This document shows, in pieces, positions 16,886 through 27,822 of a stretch of 64,000 nt of DNA; the first letter of the stretch is position 1; each line of letters begins with the position of its first letter. The position numbers were made by a program, and so were the translations under genes. A model generated the notes under the pieces. That model searched no databases and was not told the origin of the DNA. It saw only the letters and a list, made by a program, of their open reading frames with translations. Source of the DNA: Chthonobacter rhizosphaerae (GTDB taxonomy: Bacteria > Pseudomonadota > Alphaproteobacteria > Rhizobiales > Pleomorphomonadaceae); contig NZ_JACDIS010000002.1 of assembly GCF_013839525.1 (NCBI RefSeq), positions 372,001 to 436,000 on the forward strand, written 5' to 3'.

Positions 16886-18125
16886 CTTCGAGGTGCATAT
16901 CGATCTCAACGGCCGCACGCGCCCAATTGGATTGGCGAGGAGCAATCGCGTCCGCGGCACGGAAACAATTCTGTTCGAGTACGATGGCGCGTGGCTTGAA
17001 GATCCGGACCGCTTCTCGATGGAACCAGCGCTCGCATTGACGCGTGGCGCCTTCGCTCCTCCTGGTGGCCTCGCGACCTTCGGCTCAATCGGCGACTCCG
17101 CGCCAGATACGTGGGGCCGCCGCCTTATGCAGCGCGCCGAGCGCCGCTTCGCCGACCGCGAGGGCCGCGCAGTCCGCACTCTCGCGGAAAGTGACTACCT
17201 GCTCGGGGTCGCGGATGAGACGCGGCTCGGCGCGCTACGGTTTCGCCGGGTCGGCGAAGAGACTTTTCGAGCGCCGATCAGGGTCGGCGTGCCCGCCCTG
17301 ATCGAGCTTGGCCGCCTGCTTCAGATTACCGAGCGGATTCTCCGGGATGAGGAAACGGACGAAGACCTTCAACTCATCTTTGCGCCCGGCTCCTCCCTCG
17401 GCGGTGCGCGGCCGAAGGCCTCGGTCATCGACCAGCATGGCCATCTCTCCATCGCCAAGTTCCCGAAGGAGATCGACGACTACAGCATGGAAACCTGGGA
17501 GGAGATCGCGCTGCGGCTGGCCGGCCAAGCCGGCATCGCCACCCCACAACACGAACTTGTCGAAGTGGCCGGCAAGGCGGTGATGCTATCGCGACGCTTC
17601 GATCGCGATGGCGCGATCCGCATCCCGTTCCTGTCCGCCATGGCGATGATGGGCGCCAAAGACGGCGAGCGTGGCAGCTATCCCGAGATCGTCGACGCCC
17701 TGGCCCGGTACGGCGCGCAAGGAAAAACAGATGCTCATGCGCTCTATCGGCGCGTCGTCTTCAACGTGATGATCTCCAATGTCGACGATCATCTGCGCAA
17801 TCACGGTTTCCTCTGGCACGGCAAAGCCGGGTGGTCGCTGTCGCCCGCCTACGACCTCAATCCAGTGCCGACCGACCTCAAGGCGCGCGTGCTGACGACG
17901 AACATCGACCTCGACGAGGGCACCTGCTCGCTCGATCTGCTCGAACAGGCGTCGGACTATTTCGCACTCACGCTCGCGCAGGCCCGCGCGATCATCAAAG
18001 AGGTCGCGACCGTGACCGCGACATGGCGCGAGACCGCGAAGGCCGCCGGTGCCCGGGCGGCCGAGATCACCCGAATGGCCAGCGCCTTCGAGCATGACGA
18101 TCTCAAGCGGGCGCTGGCGCTATGA
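16878..18125 (+). CDS. HipA-like serine/threonine kinase toxin
   Basis: A 415-aa kinase. HipA-family enzymes phosphorylate aminoacyl-tRNA synthetases or related targets and cause growth arrest. Seen in order: N-terminal subdomain, the Gly/Ser loop SSLGGARPKAS near residues 172-182 (nucleotide loop with autophosphorylation Ser), NVDDHLRNHGFLW near 297-309 (catalytic Asp and Asn), and SPAYDLNP near 319-326 (metal-binding Asp). All key residues are present, so it looks active. Its ATG lies inside the antitoxin gene, overlapping it by eight bases. The module sits between the two att-like repeats, fitting a role in island maintenance or defence. Confidence 0.9.
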   Translation: MADFEVHIDLNGRTRPIGLARSNRVRGTETILFEYDGAWLEDPDRFSMEPALALTRGAFAPPGGLATFGSIGDSAPDTWGRRLMQRAERRFADREGRAVRTLAESDYLLGVADETRLGALRFRRVGEETFRAPIRVGVPALIELGRLLQITERILRDEETDEDLQLIFAPGSSLGGARPKASVIDQHGHLSIAKFPKEIDDYSMETWEEIALRLAGQAGIATPQHELVEVAGKAVMLSRRFDRDGAIRIPFLSAMAMMGAKDGERGSYPEIVDALARYGAQGKTDAHALYRRVVFNVMISNVDDHLRNHGFLWHGKAGWSLSPAYDLNPVPTDLKARVLTTNIDLDEGTCSLDLLEQASDYFALTLAQARAIIKEVATVTATWRETAKAAGARAAEITRMASAFEHDDLKRALAL

Positions 18126-18343
18126 TCACGACCTACGTTCATGGCTTCGATCCGCCAGCCGGCAGCCATGTCACACGCAGCGACAAAAGCCGCCAAGTCT
18201 TCGCGCTCGCCGCCGTTAGTATCCGTCACTCCCGCTAGATTTTTCAAAGTCGAAATTGATGCCTAGAAACATCCAACCCATCGGCCCATTCTGACGATCA
18301 CTCGCCGAACAAAAAGGACCGTCGACGCTGCCGAAACCATTGT

Positions 18344-18358
18344 TGGCCCGGTGCTTGC
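18344..18358 (+). promoter_or_regulatory. sigma-54 (RpoN) -24/-12 promoter candidate
   Basis: TGGCCCGGTGCTTGC matches the consensus TGGCACG-N4-TTGC at every fixed position but one, with the required GG-to-GC spacing. It lies 48 bases before the ATG of the DctB/TRAP chimera, which would give a leader of about 35 nt. C4-dicarboxylate uptake genes controlled by DctB/DctD are classic sigma-54 targets, so the context fits. The remainder of 18126-18343 shows no gene. Confidence 0.55.
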
Positions 18359-18406
18359 CTCACTGTCATTTCCTGCAAAGATACTGAAGCGGAGAGCGGA
18401 GGAGCG

Positions 18407-19774
18407 ATGATGCTGTCAGAAGCCAGCCGATGGCGGGGAGGATCGCTTGCCGTTGCCTCCGTGATCGTCCTCGTCGCCGTCACCGTCTTCGCCGCGATCG
18501 CGGCGCGAACGATCCTGCTGCCCACGCTCGAGCGCACCGCGGACGGCCGGCTCTCCTCGGCCGACGCGGCGCTCGACGCCCGGATCGCGCGCTACGCCTA
18601 CCTGCCGGATCTCCTCGCCCGTTCGGCCGAGATCCAGGCGGTGATTGCCGATCCGTCGGGTGCCGACGCCGCGAACCGATCGCTGGAGCTCACCGCCGCG
18701 ACCGCAGGAGCCGGCGCGCTCTTCGTCCTCGACCGGGACGGCACCACACTTGCTGCCAGCAACTGGCGCGAGGAGAGCAGCTTCGTCGGCCGGAACTACG
18801 GCTTCAGGCCCTACTACCGCGATGCCGTCGCCGGTCGACCTGCGCGCTACTATGCCGTCGGGGTCACCACAGGTGTCGCGGGCTACTTTCTGTCCGCTCC
18901 GATCTGGCACGGCGACGCGGTCGTCGGCGTCGTGGTCGTGAAGATCGACCTTGCCCCGTTGGAGGAGGAATGGGCCCGGTTCGGAGAACGGATCGCGGTC
19001 GTCGCCGAGGACGACGTGGTACTGCTGTCCTCCGCCCTCGCCGATGGCGCGCGGCAGGCGATCCCGGTGGGGCTCGCCTGCGCGGTCGTCGGGCTCGTGA
19101 TCGGCACCATGACGCTGACCGGCCTCGGCACCGTGATCGGCGAAGCCTTGATCGCGATCGGGAAGGACAATCTCCTCCTCACTCTCGTGCTCACCATGCT
19201 GTTCAGCCTGCTTCTCGGCATGGGCATCCCGACGATCCCGAACTACATCATCACCTCGTCGCTCGCCGCGCCGATCCTGCTGGAGATCGGCGTGCCGCTG
19301 ATCGTCAGCCACATGTTCGTCTTCTACTTCGGGATCATGGCGGACCTGACGCCCCCGGTCGCCCTGGCGGCTTTCGCGGCGGCACCGATGGCCAGGGAAT
19401 CCGGCATGAAGGTTGCAATCCAGGCGGTCCGGATCGCCCTGCCCGGCTTCATCCTGCCGTTCATGGCCGTCTACAACCCGCAGCTCATGCTGCAGCCGGT
19501 CGCCGGGCTAGAAGGCGCCGCCTACTGGTCCTCCGCCGCGTTCGTGCTTATGAAGGCCGTCAGCGCTGTCCTGCTCTGGGGCATCGCAGCCTTCGGCTGG
19601 CTGGTCGGTCGTGCGTCCATCGCCGAGCGGATCCTGGCGGTGATCGCAGCGGTGCTGCTTGTGACCCCGATGCTTGCCACCGATCTCCTCGGCTTTGCTA
19701 TCGGTGGTGTGGTCGCCGGGCTCCATCTCATCCGGACGCGGCGACCGGTGCGAGAAGCCACTGCGGTCGGTTAG
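18407..19774 (+). CDS. in-frame chimera: DctB-like sensor domain fused to C-terminal half of a TRAP permease
   Basis: A 455-aa frame with its own Shine-Dalgarno (GGAGGAG). Residues 1-206 match the input part of C4-dicarboxylate sensor kinases: transmembrane helix at about 14-37, then a periplasmic double Cache domain (NYGFRPYYRDA, then YFLSAPIWHGDAVVGVVVVK). At about residue 207 the kinase core is missing, and the sequence becomes the end of a 4TM/12TM (TAXI-type) TRAP permease: ALADGARQAIPVG, then LLLGMGIPTIPNYIITSSL and FYFGIMADLTPPVALAAFAAA, with some eight hydrophobic segments. It probably arose by an internal deletion that joined a dctB gene to a neighbouring permease gene. Neither half is complete, so activity is doubtful. 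Confidence 0.8.
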   Translation: MMLSEASRWRGGSLAVASVIVLVAVTVFAAIAARTILLPTLERTADGRLSSADAALDARIARYAYLPDLLARSAEIQAVIADPSGADAANRSLELTAATAGAGALFVLDRDGTTLAASNWREESSFVGRNYGFRPYYRDAVAGRPARYYAVGVTTGVAGYFLSAPIWHGDAVVGVVVVKIDLAPLEEEWARFGERIAVVAEDDVVLLSSALADGARQAIPVGLACAVVGLVIGTMTLTGLGTVIGEALIAIGKDNLLLTLVLTMLFSLLLGMGIPTIPNYIITSSLAAPILLEIGVPLIVSHMFVFYFGIMADLTPPVALAAFAAAPMARESGMKVAIQAVRIALPGFILPFMAVYNPQLMLQPVAGLEGAAYWSSAAFVLMKAVSAVLLWGIAAFGWLVGRASIAERILAVIAAVLLVTPMLATDLLGFAIGGVVAGLHLIRTRRPVREATAVG

Positions 19775-19865
19775 GGACTGACCTGAGGGTACCGTCTCGC
19801 AAAACCGGCGGGCCCAGTTCCCCGCGCCGGTGACGCCGCGACGGCACTTCGGCGGATCCAAGGCC

Positions 19866-19940
19866 GGCGGTGGGCGCGCCGCCGGCCCTCGCGGCCTTCG
19901 CGGCCGCTCCGATGACCAGGGACTCCGGCATGAAGGTCGC
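19866..19940 (+). pseudogene. second, shorter TRAP permease gene fragment
   Basis: Encodes PPALAAFAAAPMTRDSGMKVA, a diverged copy of the PPVALAAFAAAPMARESGMKVA stretch of the chimera at about 19357-19425. Similarity begins and ends abruptly, so it is a duplicated or separately acquired scrap. The surrounding non-coding stretch 19775-20083 shows no other gene. Confidence 0.65.
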
Positions 19941-20083
19941 CGGACCAGGTTGTAGTCGGCTGCAGCGGTCTCTCAAGCGCGCCAAACGCCCAAGCGCGCG
20001 AGACCCCGACTCGTCCTCGGATCACGTAAGCGCTACAAGAATGCGGCGGCGCTTGCGCTTCTGCCTCATGCCAAGCCGGCCGG

Positions 20084-20197
20084 TCCCTGAAGGGACTATT
20101 GCGGACGTTCGGTGACTATCGGAACGCCTGCTTCTACACATCCCCGACGCCGTATCCATCGGTATCCGGCCCTACGATCCCCTCACTCCCACTCGAT
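20084..20197. repeat. right copy of 114-bp direct repeat, overlapping guaA 3' end
   Basis: Partner of 15842-15955. Its last 15 bases (20183-20197) are the authentic end of guaA and the rest lies just downstream of that gene. The guaA 3' end is a well-known tyrosine-recombinase integration site for genomic islands. The gene itself is intact, as expected when the element carries a copy of the gene end. No integrase gene is visible between the two copies. Confidence 0.75.
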
Positions 20198-21733
20198 CGT
20201 GCCGGGCGGCTTCGAGGTCACGTCGTAGACCACGCGGTTGACGCCCCTCACCTCGTTGATGATGCGGGTGGCGGTGCGGCCGAGGAAGCTCATGTCGAAG
20301 GGGTAAAAGTCGGCGGTCATGCCGTCGACGGACGTGACGGCGCGGAGGGCGAGCACGGATTCGTAGGTGCGCCCGTCGCCCATGACGCCGACGGTCTGGA
20401 CCGGCAGGAGCACCGCGAAGGCCTGCCAGATGGCGTCGTAGAGGCCGGCCTTGCGGATCTCGTCGAGATAGATGGCGTCGGCCTGGCGCAGGATGTCGAG
20501 CTTCTCGCGGCTGATGCCGCCCGGGCAGCGGATGGCGAGGCCGGGTCCCGGGAAGGGGTGGCGGCCGACGAAGGCGTCGGGCAGACCGAGCTCCCGGCCG
20601 AGGGCGCGCACCTCGTCCTTGAAGAGCTCGCGCAGCGGCTCCACGAGCTTCATGTTCATGCGCTCGGGCAACCCGCCCACGTTGTGGTGGCTCTTGATGG
20701 TGACGGACGGGCCGCCCGTGAAGGAGACGCTCTCGATCACGTCCGGGTAGAGCGTGCCCTGGGCGAGGAAGGACGCGCCGCCGATCTTCTTGGCCTCGGC
20801 CTCGAACACCTCGATGAAGAGCCGGCCGATGATCTTGCGCTTGGTCTCCGGGTCCGTCTGGCCCTCCAGGGCGGAGATGAAGGTGTCGGACGCGTCCACG
20901 TGGACGAGCGGGATGTTGTAGTGCTCGCGGAAAAGCGTGACGACCTGCTCGGCCTCGTTGAGCCGCATCAGGCCGTGGTCGACGAAGATGCAGGTGAGCT
21001 GGTCGCCGATGGCCTCGTGGATGAGGACGGCGGCGACGGCGGAATCGACGCCGCCGGAAAGGCCGCAGATCACCTTTTCGGTACCGACCTCGGCGCGGAT
21101 CTTCTCGATCGCCTCGTCCTTGTAGGCGGCCATGCTCCAGTCGCCGGAGAAGCCGGCCACGTGCCGCACGAAGCGCTCGATGAGGCGGGCGCCGTCGGGC
21201 GTGTGCACCACCTCCGGGTGGAACTGGACGCCGTAGAACCGGCGGTCGTCGTCCGCGATGGCGGCGAAGGGCGCGCCCGGCGAGGTGGCGACGACGCGGA
21301 AGCCCGGCGGAATGGCGGTGACGCGGTCGCCGTGGCTCATCCAGACGGTGTGGCTGGTACCCTGGTCCCAGAGCCCCTCGAACAGCTGGCAGGGCTCCTG
21401 GACGTCGATGAGGGCGCGGCCGAATTCGCGGTGATGGCCGGCCTCCACCTGCCCGCCGAGCTGGGCGCACATGGTCTGCTCGCCGTAGCAGATGCCGAGC
21501 ACCGGGATGCCTGCGTCGAACACCGCCTGCGGCGCGCGGGGGGAGCCGGTCTCCGTGGTGGACGCCGGGCTGCCGGAGAGGATGACCGCCTTCGGCTGCA
21601 TGCGCCGGAACGCGGCTTCGGCGTTCTGGAACGGCACGATCTCGGAATAGACCCCAGCCTCCCGGACGCGGCGGGCGATCAGCTGCGTCACCTGGCTGCC
21701 GAAATCGATGATGAGAAGGGAATCGTGGGTCAT
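20183..21733 (-). CDS. guaA: GMP synthase (glutamine-hydrolysing)
   Basis: A 516-aa enzyme that aminates XMP to GMP with glutamine and ATP. The N-terminal class I glutamine amidotransferase domain has the nucleophile Cys82 in GICYGEQTM and the His-Glu pair in QFHPEV near 172-177. The ATP-pyrophosphatase domain has the PP-loop [10 protein letters not shown] near residue 230. The C-terminal dimerisation domain ends in the highly conserved KPPGTIEWE. The start [14 protein letters not shown] is the family start. The 3' end is duplicated at 15939-15955, pointing to past island integration. Confidence 0.98.
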   Translation of the reverse strand: MTHDSLLIIDFGSQVTQLIARRVREAGVYSEIVPFQNAEAAFRRMQPKAVILSGSPASTTETGSPRAPQAVFDAGIPVLGICYGEQTMCAQLGGQVEAGHHREFGRALIDVQEPCQLFEGLWDQGTSHTVWMSHGDRVTAIPPGFRVVATSPGAPFAAIADDDRRFYGVQFHPEVVHTPDGARLIERFVRHVAGFSGDWSMAAYKDEAIEKIRAEVGTEKVICGLSGGVDSAVAAVLIHEAIGDQLTCIFVDHGLMRLNEAEQVVTLFREHYNIPLVHVDASDTFISALEGQTDPETKRKIIGRLFIEVFEAEAKKIGGASFLAQGTLYPDVIESVSFTGGPSVTIKSHHNVGGLPERMNMKLVEPLRELFKDEVRALGRELGLPDAFVGRHPFPGPGLAIRCPGGISREKLDILRQADAIYLDEIRKAGLYDAIWQAFAVLLPVQTVGVMGDGRTYESVLALRAVTSVDGMTADFYPFDMSFLGRTATRIINEVRGVNRVVYDVTSKPPGTIEWE

Positions 21734-21893
21734 CGGCACCCCTGGCGCGGTCGGGTGCGGCCTCGGCCGCAGACGGTAAGGAATGCCCGCATGCGATAAG
21801 GCGTCAGGGTGCGGGGGGCAAGGGGAAAGTGACACGCAGGAGACGCGGGACCGAACCGGAAGACCGCTTGAGCGACGACGCGCCGCGCGGCCC

Positions 21894-23207
21894 TCAGGCC
21901 GCGCGCTCCAGGATGGCGGAGAAGAAGCCGTCGGTGCCGGTGGTGGCGGGGGTGAGGCGGACGGCGGAGCCGCCCTGCCCTTCCAGGGTCACGACGGTGC
22001 CGGGGACGGCCGGCTCGCCGGTGACCTTGGTCCAGGCGGCAGCGGTGTCGCCGAGCCGGAAGTCCGGCTGGGCGTTCAGGAAGGCGGCGACCTGGTCCTC
22101 GTTCTCCTCCGGCAGGATGGAGCAGGTGACGTAGAGGAGCCGCCCGCCGGGGCGGACGAGGCGCGCGGCCTCGGCGAGCACGTGCGCCTGCTCCTGCCGG
22201 CGGGTGTCCAGGGCGCCCGGCGCAAGACGCCACTTGGCGTCCGGCCGGCGGCGCCAGGTGCCGGAGCCGGTGCAGGGCGCGTCCACCAGGACGAGGTCCA
22301 TGCGGTCGGCGAGATCGCCGAGCACGTCGGTCTTGCGCGGCTCGCGGATCTGGATGTTGTGGGCGCCGGACCGGGAGATGCGATCCAGGATGTCGCCGAA
22401 GCGACGCTTGTCGCTGTCGTAAGCGTAGATCTGGCCGCGGTTCTCCATGGCGGCCGCGAGGGCGAGCGCCTTGCCGCCCGCGCCGGCGCAGAGGTCCACG
22501 GCCTGCTCGCCCGCGTGGGCGAGCGACAGGAGCGCGGCGATCTGGCTGCCCTCGTCCTGGATCTCGAACCAGCCCTTCTTGTAGGAGAGTTCCGAGGCCA
22601 CGTGGGGCGGCTTGTCGTCGGCGGCGCCGGCGGCGATGCGCACGCCGACGGGCGACCAGCGGCAGGGCTCCGCCCCGAGCGGCTCCAGCGCCTTCAGGAC
22701 GGTGGCGCGGTCGCTCTTCAGGGTGTTGACGCGCAGGTCGATGTCCGGCCGGCCGGCGAGGCCGTCGCCCTCCGCCTCGAGCCGGTCGCCGAAGGCGCGC
22801 GCGAGCGACCCTTCCAGCCAGTCCGGCACGTCCGCCCGCATCCAGCGGGGCGCGTCGGCCGGGATGTCGCCGTCCTGCAGGCGCGCGCGTTCGTCGTCGG
22901 TGAGCGGGGCGGGGGCGTGGCGGTCGTCGGCGAGCGCCGCGTCGAGACCGGATACGCCGCGCCCCCAGAGGCGCACGTAGCAGGCGAGCGTCAGCGCGCG
23001 CGGCGAATCGGACCCCATGAGGGCCGCGAGCGATCCGCGCCGGCGGAGCGTGTCGAACACCAGGTTGCCGACCGCGCTTCGATCGCGGGACCCGGCGAAC
23101 CGGTGGGCGAGGCCCCAGTCCTTCAGAGCGTCCTGGACCGGGCGGCGCGTGCGCTCCACGTCCTCCAGCACTTCGATGGCCGCAGCCAGCCGTCCGCCGT
23201 CCTTCAT
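21894..23207 (-). CDS. RsmB/NOP-family rRNA (cytosine-C5) methyltransferase
   Basis: A 437-aa SAM-dependent RNA methyltransferase. An N-terminal NusB-like RNA-binding region (about 1-130) is followed by a Fmu/RsmB catalytic domain. [15 protein letters not shown] is the SAM-binding motif, [12 protein letters not shown] near residue 310 carries the motif IV cysteine, and [11 protein letters not shown] near 360 carries the catalytic motif VI cysteine. The two-cysteine pattern is that of m5C methyltransferases. It lies between guaB/MAPEG and guaA on the same strand, a conserved alphaproteobacterial order. Confidence 0.92.
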   Translation of the reverse strand: MKDGGRLAAAIEVLEDVERTRRPVQDALKDWGLAHRFAGSRDRSAVGNLVFDTLRRRGSLAALMGSDSPRALTLACYVRLWGRGVSGLDAALADDRHAPAPLTDDERARLQDGDIPADAPRWMRADVPDWLEGSLARAFGDRLEAEGDGLAGRPDIDLRVNTLKSDRATVLKALEPLGAEPCRWSPVGVRIAAGAADDKPPHVASELSYKKGWFEIQDEGSQIAALLSLAHAGEQAVDLCAGAGGKALALAAAMENRGQIYAYDSDKRRFGDILDRISRSGAHNIQIREPRKTDVLGDLADRMDLVLVDAPCTGSGTWRRRPDAKWRLAPGALDTRRQEQAHVLAEAARLVRPGGRLLYVTCSILPEENEDQVAAFLNAQPDFRLGDTAAAWTKVTGEPAVPGTVVTLEGQGGSAVRLTPATTGTDGFFSAILERAA

Positions 23208-23337
23208 GATCCCATCCTCGGTTGACCCGTACGGGGATCTGCATAGGGGAGATGCGGATGGGGGTAAAGGGGCGCGACGCGGCGGCGGTCGGAGCCTGGC
23301 GATGCCGCCGGCAGGTCGGACCGATCCGGACGGGGCC

Positions 23338-23759
23338 TTATCCCGCCACGAGCCGCACCGACACCCAGGCCGTCATCAGCATCAGGCACCCTACCCCGAC
23401 CAGAAACACCTGGAAGCGCTGGACGATCCGGTTGGAGCCGGTGTGGATGGCCGTATGCACGACGCGGCTCGCCACGTAGGCGAACGCCAGCACGACGAGG
23501 ACCCAGTCGGCGAGGCCGAGCACCAGGGCGAGAAGCACGAGCGCGTAGAAGAGCGTCGGCGTCTCGAACTGGTTGTTCATGTTGTTGGAGACCTTGAGGA
23601 CATCGTCCGGCCAGGCCCGGTGGTCGAGGGCGATGTTGCCGGTGACGCGCTTGGCCCGGGCGGCGGCGAAACGCACCCGGGCGGTCCAGACCATCACGGC
23701 GAAGGTCCAGGCGAGCTGCAGCAGCATCGCCAGGACGAGCGCGGTCGCGGCTGCCGTCA

Positions 23760-23760
<1 letters not shown>
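23338..23760 (-). CDS. MAPEG-family membrane protein
   Basis: A 140-aa integral membrane protein with four hydrophobic helices. SNNMNNQFETPTLFYALVLL in the second helix is the MAPEG signature (a glutathione-related fold). Its start overlaps the guaB stop by one base (TGATG), indicating translational coupling. MAPEG proteins are glutathione transferases or of unknown function in bacteria. The role beside guaB is unknown although the arrangement is common in Hyphomicrobiales. Confidence 0.88.
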
Positions 23761-25777
<2,017 letters not shown>

Positions 25778-25783
25778 GGGAGG

Positions 25784-26776
25784 TCAGCCCGCGACGGCCC
25801 CGGCGATCCAGACGTAGAGCGGGATGCCGAGAGTGAGGTTGAACGGGAATGTCACGCCGAGGGAGAGCGTGAGGTAAAGTGCCGGATTGGCCTCGGGGAG
25901 CGCAAGGCGCATCGCCGCCGGCACGGCGATGTAGGACGCCGATGCCGCAAGCGTGATGAGGAGCGCCGCGCCGCCGACCGACAGGTCGAGCATCAGGCAG
26001 AAGAGCGCCGCGAGGCTGGCCGAGATGAGCGGGAAATAGATGCCGAACGCGAGCGCCGGCGGGGTCAGCACCTTGCCGCTCTGGCGAAGCCCCCGCCCCG
26101 CGACGAGGCCCATGTCGAGGAGGAAGAGGCAAAGGATGCCGCGGAACGGGTCGATCACGAAGGGCGCGATCATCGCCATGCCGCGCTCGCCGCTGATCCA
26201 GCCGATCAGGAAGGACCCCACCAGCATCACCACCGAGCCGTTGAAGGCGACCTCGCGCAGGAGCGCCGGAAGGCTCTCGCCGCTCTCGGCCTTCACGCCG
26301 TCGGCCTTCGATCCGCGCCGGGCGAGAAGGAGCGCCGACACGATGGCCGGGGTCTCCATCACGGCCGCGATGGCGATGAGATAGCCCTCGAACGTGAGAC
26401 CGAGACCGCGCACCACCTCGGTGGCCGCCACGAAGGTGACGATGGAGATCGAGCCGTAGTGCGCCGAGACGGCCGCCGCATCCACGGCGGACAGGCGCGT
26501 GGTGGCGCGCAGGAGCGCGTAGCCGATCACCGGGATGGCGAAGGAGAGCACGATGGACGCCGCGATGGTGAGCAGCATGGTGGCGTCGATGCCGGATTTC
26601 GCCACCTCCACCCCGCCCTTGAAGCCGATGGAGAGCATCAGGTAGAGCGCCAGCGTCTTGGCGACCGCTTCCGGGATGGTGAGGTCGGATCGCATCAGCG
26701 CCGCGAACGCGCCGAGCGCGAAGAACAGCACCATGGGCGAGGTGAGATTCTGAAGCGCGAGTTCTGCCCCCGACAT
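25784..26776 (-). CDS. sodium-dependent bicarbonate transporter family permease (SbtA-like)
   Basis: A 330-aa membrane protein with about ten hydrophobic helices in two halves, of the SbtA/DUF897 family. Conserved stretches include KGGVEVAKSG, SAHYGSISIVTF (the substrate-binding half-site) and ASASYIAVPAAMRLALPEAN in the second half. The start at MSGAELALQNLTSP is preferred over an upstream ATG because it begins just before helix 1. It is paired with the PII-like gene downstream. In a non-phototroph it may supply bicarbonate for carboxylases or serve pH homeostasis. Confidence 0.87.
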   Translation of the reverse strand: MSGAELALQNLTSPMVLFFALGAFAALMRSDLTIPEAVAKTLALYLMLSIGFKGGVEVAKSGIDATMLLTIAASIVLSFAIPVIGYALLRATTRLSAVDAAAVSAHYGSISIVTFVAATEVVRGLGLTFEGYLIAIAAVMETPAIVSALLLARRGSKADGVKAESGESLPALLREVAFNGSVVMLVGSFLIGWISGERGMAMIAPFVIDPFRGILCLFLLDMGLVAGRGLRQSGKVLTPPALAFGIYFPLISASLAALFCLMLDLSVGGAALLITLAASASYIAVPAAMRLALPEANPALYLTLSLGVTFPFNLTLGIPLYVWIAGAVAG

Positions 26777-27101
26777 GACCTGTCGTTCCCCCCGTGTCGA
26801 ATGCCGCACGCGAGCATCGCTTTGGCGCCCGGCACATGCCGGCAAGATGTCGGCTTCGGCAAGGGTGCGGCGCCACAGAAAAAGTGACGCAGTGCAAAAC
26901 AGGATTTCAGGAGACGGCGTGATCCGGGGTGGCCGGGAGTCGCCCGGATGCGCGGGACACGTGCCGGGCCAGGGGGACCGGTCGGTGACGACGCGGTCCC
27001 GGCCGTCCGAGGGGCAGATGAAAGGCGGGGCGGCGGCTTCTCTGCCGCGCGCCCCTCGTGATCGTCGAATGCCCGATCGAGCGGGCCGGGCGGAGGGTCC
27101 G
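26777..27101. other. non-coding gap with stem-loop downstream of the cupin gene
   Basis: No gene is supported here. GGGGCGGCGGC at 27027-27037 faces GCCGCGCGCCCC at 27044-27055, forming an imperfect GC-rich stem just past the end of the leftward cupin gene; it lacks a good T-run on that strand but may act as its terminator. The part nearer 26777 should hold the promoter of the SbtA-like gene. Confidence 0.4.
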
Positions 27102-27638
27102 TTATTCCGCGGCGATCATCCGCGCGCCGTCGCGGCCGTCCTCGACCTCCACGGCGGTGTCGGCGCCGCCGCCGATGACGACCGTGCGATTCGGGATGGC
27201 CTCGAACACCGACTCACCCACGCCGTACATGTTGGCGAGCGTGGCGTTCGGTACGCCGGACAGCATTTCGGAGAGTTCGATGGTCTGCGGCTCCTCGTGG
27301 GACAGCACGACCAGGAAGCACAGCTTCTCCGGGCCCGTGTTCTCGATCCAATGGAGAAAGCCCTGCGGGACGAAGGAGATGTCGCCGGGAGAGAGGTCCA
27401 GGTAATGCGTCTCGCCATCCGGCCCGACGATGCCGACGCGGCCCTGGCCGCTGATGCAGTAGTCCAGCTGGTGGGCGTTCGGATGGGTGTGCGGCTCGCG
27501 CACGGCGCCCGGAGCGAGATCCAGCCCCTGGACCGCAAGGCCCTTCAGAACCGGGAAATTCTTGGCATTGGCCCGAAAGAAATCGCCGGCCGCGAACTTC
27601 TTGAACACGTTTTCCCGGAAGTGATGCATGTTAGACAC
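27102..27638 (-). CDS. cupin domain protein (oxalate-decarboxylase-like single cupin)
   Basis: A 178-aa beta-barrel protein. PHTHPNAHQLDYCISGQG is cupin motif 1 with its metal-binding histidines and GDISFVPQGFLHWIEN is motif 2. The start is placed at GTG 27638 because GGAGGG lies seven bases upstream; ATG 27629 is the alternative. It is divergent from a LysR gene, which probably controls it. Similar proteins include stress-induced plant-germin-like cupins and quercetinase-like enzymes; no substrate can be assigned. Confidence 0.83.
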   Translation of the reverse strand: MSNMHHFRENVFKKFAAGDFFRANAKNFPVLKGLAVQGLDLAPGAVREPHTHPNAHQLDYCISGQGRVGIVGPDGETHYLDLSPGDISFVPQGFLHWIENTGPEKLCFLVVLSHEEPQTIELSEMLSGVPNATLANMYGVGESVFEAIPNRTVVIGGGADTAVEVEDGRDGARMIAAE

Positions 27639-27822
27639 GACAAAACCCTCCACGAACCTTAGTTTTTGGAGCTGGGTACGTTTGCGATCAATCTATCTGG
27701 GGAAAAACCGGCGCCGGAAGTTCTTCAGTCTAACCGCATAAAACCAGACGGCGAGAGGTCGGATGCCGTCCTCTACATCGTCTGGCTAGATGTACTAAAA
27801 AACACATCCTATTCGCGATCAA

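Noticed and set aside
20099-20197. Possible coding use of the direct repeat (a shared plus-strand frame reading LRTFGDYRN in both copies)
   Set aside because: Substitutions between the copies are not biased to synonymous sites and the frame runs antisense into guaA; an attachment-site explanation fits better.
21734-21835. A longer guaA with 34 extra N-terminal residues
   Set aside because: The extension is Pro/His/Arg-rich and unlike any GMP synthase; [12 protein letters not shown] is the family start.
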